A stretch of 64,000 bases of DNA from Cryptomeria japonica (taxonomy: Eukaryota; Streptophyta; Pinopsida; Cupressales; Cupressaceae), in assembly GCF_030272615.1 (NCBI RefSeq), contig NC_081414.1:231385733-231449732 (forward strand). Reading direction: 5' to 3'. The notes under the pieces were generated by a model. The model was not told the origin of the DNA, did no database searches, and saw only the letters and a list, made by a program, of their open reading frames with translations. Of the stretch, positions 59,438 to 64,000 are shown in pieces; position 1 is the first letter of the stretch; every line of letters starts with the position of its first letter. A program made the position numbers and the translations under genes.

Positions 59438-60595
59438 TCAATTAGATGAAAAACTTCCTACCGGTGGAGCACTGCTTTGTCCTGCCGATGGAGCATCACT
59501 ATGTCCTACCGGTGGAGCATTTGTTGGTTCTATCGGTGGAGGAGTATTCCCAATATTTAGATCAGCTTTTCTAATCCATTGCTTTGAGAATTCTTGCTTA
59601 ACCTCTTCAACTTTTTCTTTACCTTTCAAGCTAGCACTTTTGTTGTCTACCAGTGTACCTTTACTTCTACAAAATTTAGCAATATGCCCAATCTTGTTAC
59701 ATGCATAACAAGTTACATTATTTTTCTGAATAGCTTTCCCATAACCTATGCCGGTTTGTGTTCTGCATTGATTTGATAGATGTCCAAATCTTCCACAAAC
59801 ATAACATCTTACATTCATTCTGTAGTTTTCAGAGTTATGACCAACTTTGTTGCATTTGGAGCATTGACCGGTGGGTGGATTGATATTCTGATAATTCCTA
59901 GATCTACATTCATTTTCCCTATGACCATATTTATTACAGTTAAAGCATTTTCCATTGAATTTATAAGTATTAGGTGGTCTTACCGGTTTGCTGTGATCCT
60001 GAGTATTTGCAGTACCGGAGCTTTCTCCAACTTCAAATCCAATTCCAGAAGTGTCACCTTTGGGTTTTTGATTCTTCAATAAGGTACCAAGTTCTTTTGA
60101 GCTTTTCTTGAATTTTTCTTTATGTTGATTTGCAGTTTCCAATTCCCTTTCCAAGATTTCTTTTTGTCTCATTAGTTCATTTGAGTCATTCTGAGTATGC
60201 ATCAGATCTATCTTCAACATGTCATTTTCATAGCTAAGTCTTGTGTTCTCATTTGCTGCATCACTTAGTCTTCTGGTCAATTCTTCTTCATTCTTCTTTC
60301 TGTCCTCAATCTCTTTGCAAAATCTCATAGTCATATCCTGTATTTCATTTTTTGTTGTCATGATCTCTTGTTTCAACTTGCTTATCATATCATTAAGTGA
60401 TTCCTTTTCATCATTCTCATTTTGCAAATTTTCACAAAGTTCTCTTCTCTTATTTCTTGTAATAATAAGATTTTCTTGAAGTGCCTGAATGATATCCCGA
60501 GCTGCTCTTAAATCATCTTCTAATTTGATATTTTTCAACTTCTCTACATCATAGTCAGTAAGAGCTCCTTCAAGTTGTTTCATCAGATTTTCCAT
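59438..60595 (-). CDS. D ORF1: coiled-coil protein with four zinc knuckles, gag-like (about 385 aa)
   Basis: The frame is open from the ATG at 60595 (a TTG at 60610 is in frame; TAG lies further upstream) to 59438. With the TTG counted as residue 1, residues about 14-175 form a heptad-rich coiled coil. Then come four CCHC knuckles: CFNCNKYGHRENEC (222-235), CSKCNKVGHNSENY (250-263, last Cys replaced by Tyr), CYVCGRFGHLSNQC (269-282) and CYACNKIGHIAKFC (301-314). A Pro-rich tail with APPVG/APSAG repeats follows. The usual Copia gag capsid region (UBN2-like) is not seen. It probably binds the element RNA, by analogy with gag nucleocapsids. The start lies about 55 nt after the primer site. The 300-bp gap to ORF2 (59136-59437) holds nothing recognisable. 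Confidence 0.8.
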   Translation of the reverse strand: MENLMKQLEGALTDYDVEKLKNIKLEDDLRAARDIIQALQENLIITRNKRRELCENLQNENDEKESLNDMISKLKQEIMTTKNEIQDMTMRFCKEIEDRKKNEEELTRRLSDAANENTRLSYENDMLKIDLMHTQNDSNELMRQKEILERELETANQHKEKFKKSSKELGTLLKNQKPKGDTSGIGFEVGESSGTANTQDHSKPVRPPNTYKFNGKCFNCNKYGHRENECRSRNYQNINPPTGQCSKCNKVGHNSENYRMNVRCYVCGRFGHLSNQCRTQTGIGYGKAIQKNNVTCYACNKIGHIAKFCRSKGTLVDNKSASLKGKEKVEEVKQEFSKQWIRKADLNIGNTPPPIEPTNAPPVGHSDAPSAGQSSAPPVGSFSSN

Positions 60596-60649
60596 CTTTA
60601 CTGGTGTCAAGATCTTCCCGCTGTTAGGCTTCTAAAAATAGAGGACCAA

Positions 60650-60662
60650 GCTCTGATACCAA
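60650..60662 (-). other. D primer binding site
   Basis: TTGGTATCAGAGC on the minus strand next to the 5' LTR, an exact match to the initiator Met tRNA site of plant Copia elements. Confidence 0.92.
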
Positions 60663-60663
60663 T

Positions 60664-61473
60664 TGTTAGGGTTCGCACAGATATTGAGAGTGGGGGGTGA
60701 ATCAGTATCTATCTGGTATTCAAATTTTCTTAAGTTAAAACATGCAGAACATAAAGTAGCAGTGTACCGATATACAAGAATTAATGTAATAACTAGAATA
60801 AAAAACATCCACATGAAAAGAACACCATAACACAAGATGTTTAAAAAGGAAACCCGGTGTGGGAAAAACCTCGGTGGGATTTGTGACCCGCAATATTCAC
60901 TTACTGGCAAATAAGAGAATATTACTTACAATAGGGGCCTGCACATGCAGGAAGGCCAATTGCCTAGAGCTCACTGCTCAATGAGAAGTCACACTGACTT
61001 ACAATGAGGATTATACTAATCCAATGATCTGTACTGCTTTATAATAGCATCTTCAATGCCAGATTCAGTACCAGTTCTAACTCTGTTCTTTAAATATACC
61101 CTTGACCTATAATTCGCATATTAGGTCTGCCTAATAATTTTCTTTTTTGTTCGCTTCATTACACTTACAAATGTCTACAATGATCTCTTTTATATACAAG
61201 AGTCATTTTACAATTTTCCAAGTCGGCTTGCAATAATAATCAAAATATTACATATCAAAAATCCTGTCGGCCTCTGTGCCGGTATACATCTTTTCTTCTG
61301 TGCCGGTGTCAGTGCCGGTGTAGAGTGATCTTGTTGATGTCGGTGCACTGTCTTGCTTGAATAATGATTTGCCGATATGATGTCTTGCCTCTGCCATAGG
61401 ATTGCAAGGTTGCCATCAATGAAAAAACCTTCAATCACACACAATGTCTCATTGGAGTGTCCATATGCCAACA
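60664..61473 (-). repeat. D 5' LTR
   Basis: TGTTAGGGTTCGCACAG ... CCATATGCCAACA on the plus strand, followed by TATTG. The apparent frames at 60632-60910 and 61208-61474 also occur in the other LTR and are not genes. Confidence 0.92.
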
Positions 61474-61478
61474 TATTG

Positions 61479-64000
61479 TTGTGGAAAGCCTCCCTTCAGG
61501 TTATCTATAAATTACCCTTGTTAAAATTGAGGTTGGGAAGTCTTCCAAGTGACCCTTATTAAATTAGGCTTATGAGAAGTTTGGGATTTATCTATAACCT
61601 ACTTGGAGGAGTAGTTTATAGATCTGGAAGGTAGAAATTTCCTATAAGGGAGATAAGTCAAGTTTAGACATTTGGTGGATCTTTGTTAGGAGGTATTCTA
61701 TTAGGATGTAGATGGTTGTAGGACCATGTAATGACCCCTATTTTAATCAACCCAAATGATTACCAAGTATCACTTATTTCTTACATCACCCATTTGGGAG
61801 TTTTAGACCATAGTCATGAGCCCTAGATGGAGGAAAAACCAAAACTTTATTTACAATACTTGGCTAGTAAATGACCACAAGCGTTAATTGAGTATGATAT
61901 AGGAGCAATTTAGCTGATTGACACTAATACAATTTAGGTGATGGATGCCAAGGACTATCCACATATTGTTAGAATTAGTTGGCCTCCTGCTAGGAGTTAT
62001 CCTTAAAATGATATAGGACTAGCTTAGTTAGTTGTTACTAGTATCATGTAGCTAATAGATGTCAAGAGTTTATTTTTGTATCAAGGATTCAATCGGTTGT
62101 CACTAATAGCACAAAGGTGACATATTCCAAGGGCTACGTATGGTATGAAGGGGGTAGTCATCTTTTACCTATGCCATATGGGTGATAAATTTTAGGGGCT
62201 ACCCTATAGTAGATGGACTAGTTGTTCATTGGTGGCATAAAGTCAATAGATGTATAGATCCATCAACTCAAATTGTCCAACTTTTTTGGGGAATCTTACT
62301 TGAAACCAATGATATCTTGTGGGTATGTTTACCATTCCACTTTTTTGTTAAATTGAGGCAATCAATATGGGAGGCTTTTGAACCTTATACTTAATAGGGA
62401 TGTGGAATGAGAATGAACCTACAATGTAGTATAGAATGAACCACAATTCTTATTCTAGATGAAATCTTGCATATGTGACCAAATGTCTAAGTGTGAGGGT
62501 AGCTACAATATCTCAAAGAAACTCTAAATTCCCCTACCCCTTTCATGTATTGAAGCTTGGCATTGTAATCACTTTCATGGATATACTAGCCACGTTTGCT
62601 TGGTTGGGGTGGATATATTCCTTATCTTCATTATTGTGATTGGTTGTGCCCTTACATTGGGAACTAGAACTCAAGTAGTCCATTGCAAAGTTGTTCCAAC
62701 TCAAGCTTTTGCATGCCATCATGTACTCCTTATTTATGGTCATTATATAACAGACTGTACTTAATCATTGTAATATGTATTTTAATAACTTAGGTAAAGC
62801 TAATCATTCTATCTATTAGATGGGTGCAAAATTGAATAGAGATATGTATATCTCTAATTCATGAGATGCCCTTAAGGAGAATATTATTGTAGGTATTGCT
62901 ACTTCGATTCATTCTAATACAACAATTGATGGTTTTGTTGATAATAGAAACTATTTGTGCATCTCTAAGATTATTGTAGGTTCTTATATATGATTTTTTC
63001 TATGAATAGAAAAGATTCTATAAAAAAGGGACTTTTAAAAAGTAAATTGGGGTATTTACGATATTAGAGCTGAAAGTTCCAACTTTGGGCTTTTTTTATT
63101 GTAAGCATGAATCACAAAAAGAAATCGAAACATATTTATTCAAAGAAACATCTGATGAATCTTAAAAACTTTCCTGTCCCTAAGGAGCGTACAAAGATTT
63201 TACCAAAATTGGGATTATAAACTACATCTAACCTCAAAAAACTTGGTTGCTACTCTAAAATGGATGAAGATAAAATGTGGAAAAGATAGGGTAGATCCCT
63301 CATACAATCAAGAGCCAGATGGAATGGAACCTCAACTTGTAAACAAGGAAAAGTTGTTAGCTGTCCAGGAATTTTCCTTTTCGTTCTGGGTATAATGTTA
63401 CAACTTTGTATAATCTTATCATTATTGAATATAAATGTGTTCATTCAAACACCAAAGTATTTGGGGAGCCCTCATAGGAGGAAGGCCTTGAAGAAGAGTA
63501 ATGTCAAGGTTATGAAATGAGGGAAACCATGTAACTATGATGATGATTGTATTAAATAAATAGTACCATGCCTATGTATCTTTTGTGTGTGTGTATACAC
63601 ATACATATGCATGTATCTCTTTATTGTCTAAAAATGAGATTTGTGTCTCACTTAAATTAAAATCAGTTCTTAATGAATGATAATGGTATAAAGACTAAAT
63701 GACTAATTAGAATTTTTGTTTATTAATTTCTATGTTTTTCCTACTTTGATTCTCAATTTAAGCAATTATAAGAATAAGTGTTTGTTTTACAAATGTAAAA
63801 TCGGGTGTATTTTCATTCTCATAAAGGTAGAGCATAAGGAAAATGAGGAGAAACACTCATAGAAGAGTAAGTCCTAGTTTGGTTCAAATCCTTTGGATAA
63901 CATGAATGTATCTCCCTCACCAACCAAATTTTCAAAAGAGCTTTGTTGGTTGAAAATTTTGTACACTTGGGGAAATATACAAAGTTGTGGTTTCAACCAC
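61479..64000. other. AT-rich intergenic DNA
   Basis: No gene or recognised transposon. It contains a degenerate tandem array (61850-62262) and a short TG/CA-rich microsatellite at about 63583-63612. Small frames at 62182-62394, 62543-62743 and 63250-63444 have no recognisable content. Confidence 0.5.
61850..62262. repeat. Degenerate tandem repeat, period roughly 65-100 bp
   Basis: Five or so diverged units share the layout GTTGNCACTAAT...ATAGNTGNNAAGG. Cores lie near 61917, 62016, 62093, 62160 and 62218. The units are too diverged to set exact borders. Confidence 0.4.

Larger units (their letters stand above)
54904..61473 (-). mobile_element. Element D: non-autonomous Copia-like (Sirevirus-like) LTR element, 6.57 kb, TSD TATTG
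   Basis: Two 810-bp LTRs of equal length (54904-55713 and 60664-61473) are flanked by exact TATTG (54899-54903 and 61474-61478). On the minus strand the order is 5' LTR, initiator Met primer site, a gag-like zinc-knuckle ORF, a long ORF of unknown function, three polypurine tracts, 3' LTR. No protease, integrase, reverse transcriptase or RNase H is present anywhere in its 4.95-kb interior. The LTR start TGTTGGCATATG, the GGGGGAGAT tract and the ACTGATTCACCCCCC block match C2 closely, which suggests C2-type enzymes could serve it in trans. LTR differences are a few percent, so the insertion is moderately young. Confidence 0.9.

Overview
The window reads as a retrotransposon-rich nuclear segment of a seed plant with a large genome. 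The evidence is one intron-containing plastid-type host gene and many Ty1/Copia, Ty3/Gypsy and SINE insertions with plant-type tRNA primer sites. It cannot be placed to species from sequence alone. No bacterial, organellar, CRISPR or RNA-gene features were seen.

Layout: 1-1000 is an LTR-like fragment. 1001-2783 is AT-rich DNA with a roughly 220-bp tandem duplication and the promoter of the only host gene. 2784-5811 is a seven-exon gene for a 278-residue DUF4079 membrane protein. From about 6.4 kb to 61.5 kb the DNA is a nest of retroelements. In order they are: Gypsy/Tat element A (minus, 6457-13833); solo LTR S1 (13837-16425); a decayed retroelement ORF Z (minus, 16431-19657); Copia C1 (minus, 19658-25407); Copia C2 (plus, 25636-33023); Copia C3 (plus, 33808-43665), which holds Gypsy fragment G, a SINE dimer and solo LTR S2; Gypsy/Tat element B (minus, 43714-54190); and non-autonomous Copia-like element D (minus, 54904-61473). 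61479-64000 is unannotated AT-rich DNA.

Exact target-site duplications could be read directly for S1 (CAATT), C1 (TAATT), C2 (TTTGA), C3 (ATGTA), S2 (CTATG) and D (TATTG), with near-exact ones for B (GTCAT/ATCAT) and the SINE. Most later insertions therefore landed in one older stretch whose pieces are 16431-19657, 25413-25635, 33029-33807, 43671-43713 and 54196-54903.

The most unusual objects are as follows. (1) Element D has clean LTRs, a TSD, a PBS and polypurine tracts, but encodes no protease, integrase or reverse transcriptase. It carries a coiled-coil protein with four zinc knuckles and a 1069-codon reading frame of unknown function, broken only by nonsense codons. (2) Element B has lost its gag capsid and its integrase, and carries an intron-containing, antisense plant-mobile-domain gene fragment where the integrase should be. 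(3) C2, C3 and D share LTR ends and arrays of repeated GGGGGAG polypurine tracts, as in the Sirevirus lineage, which suggests D is mobilised by C2/C3-type relatives. All boundaries, exons and alignments were made by eye.
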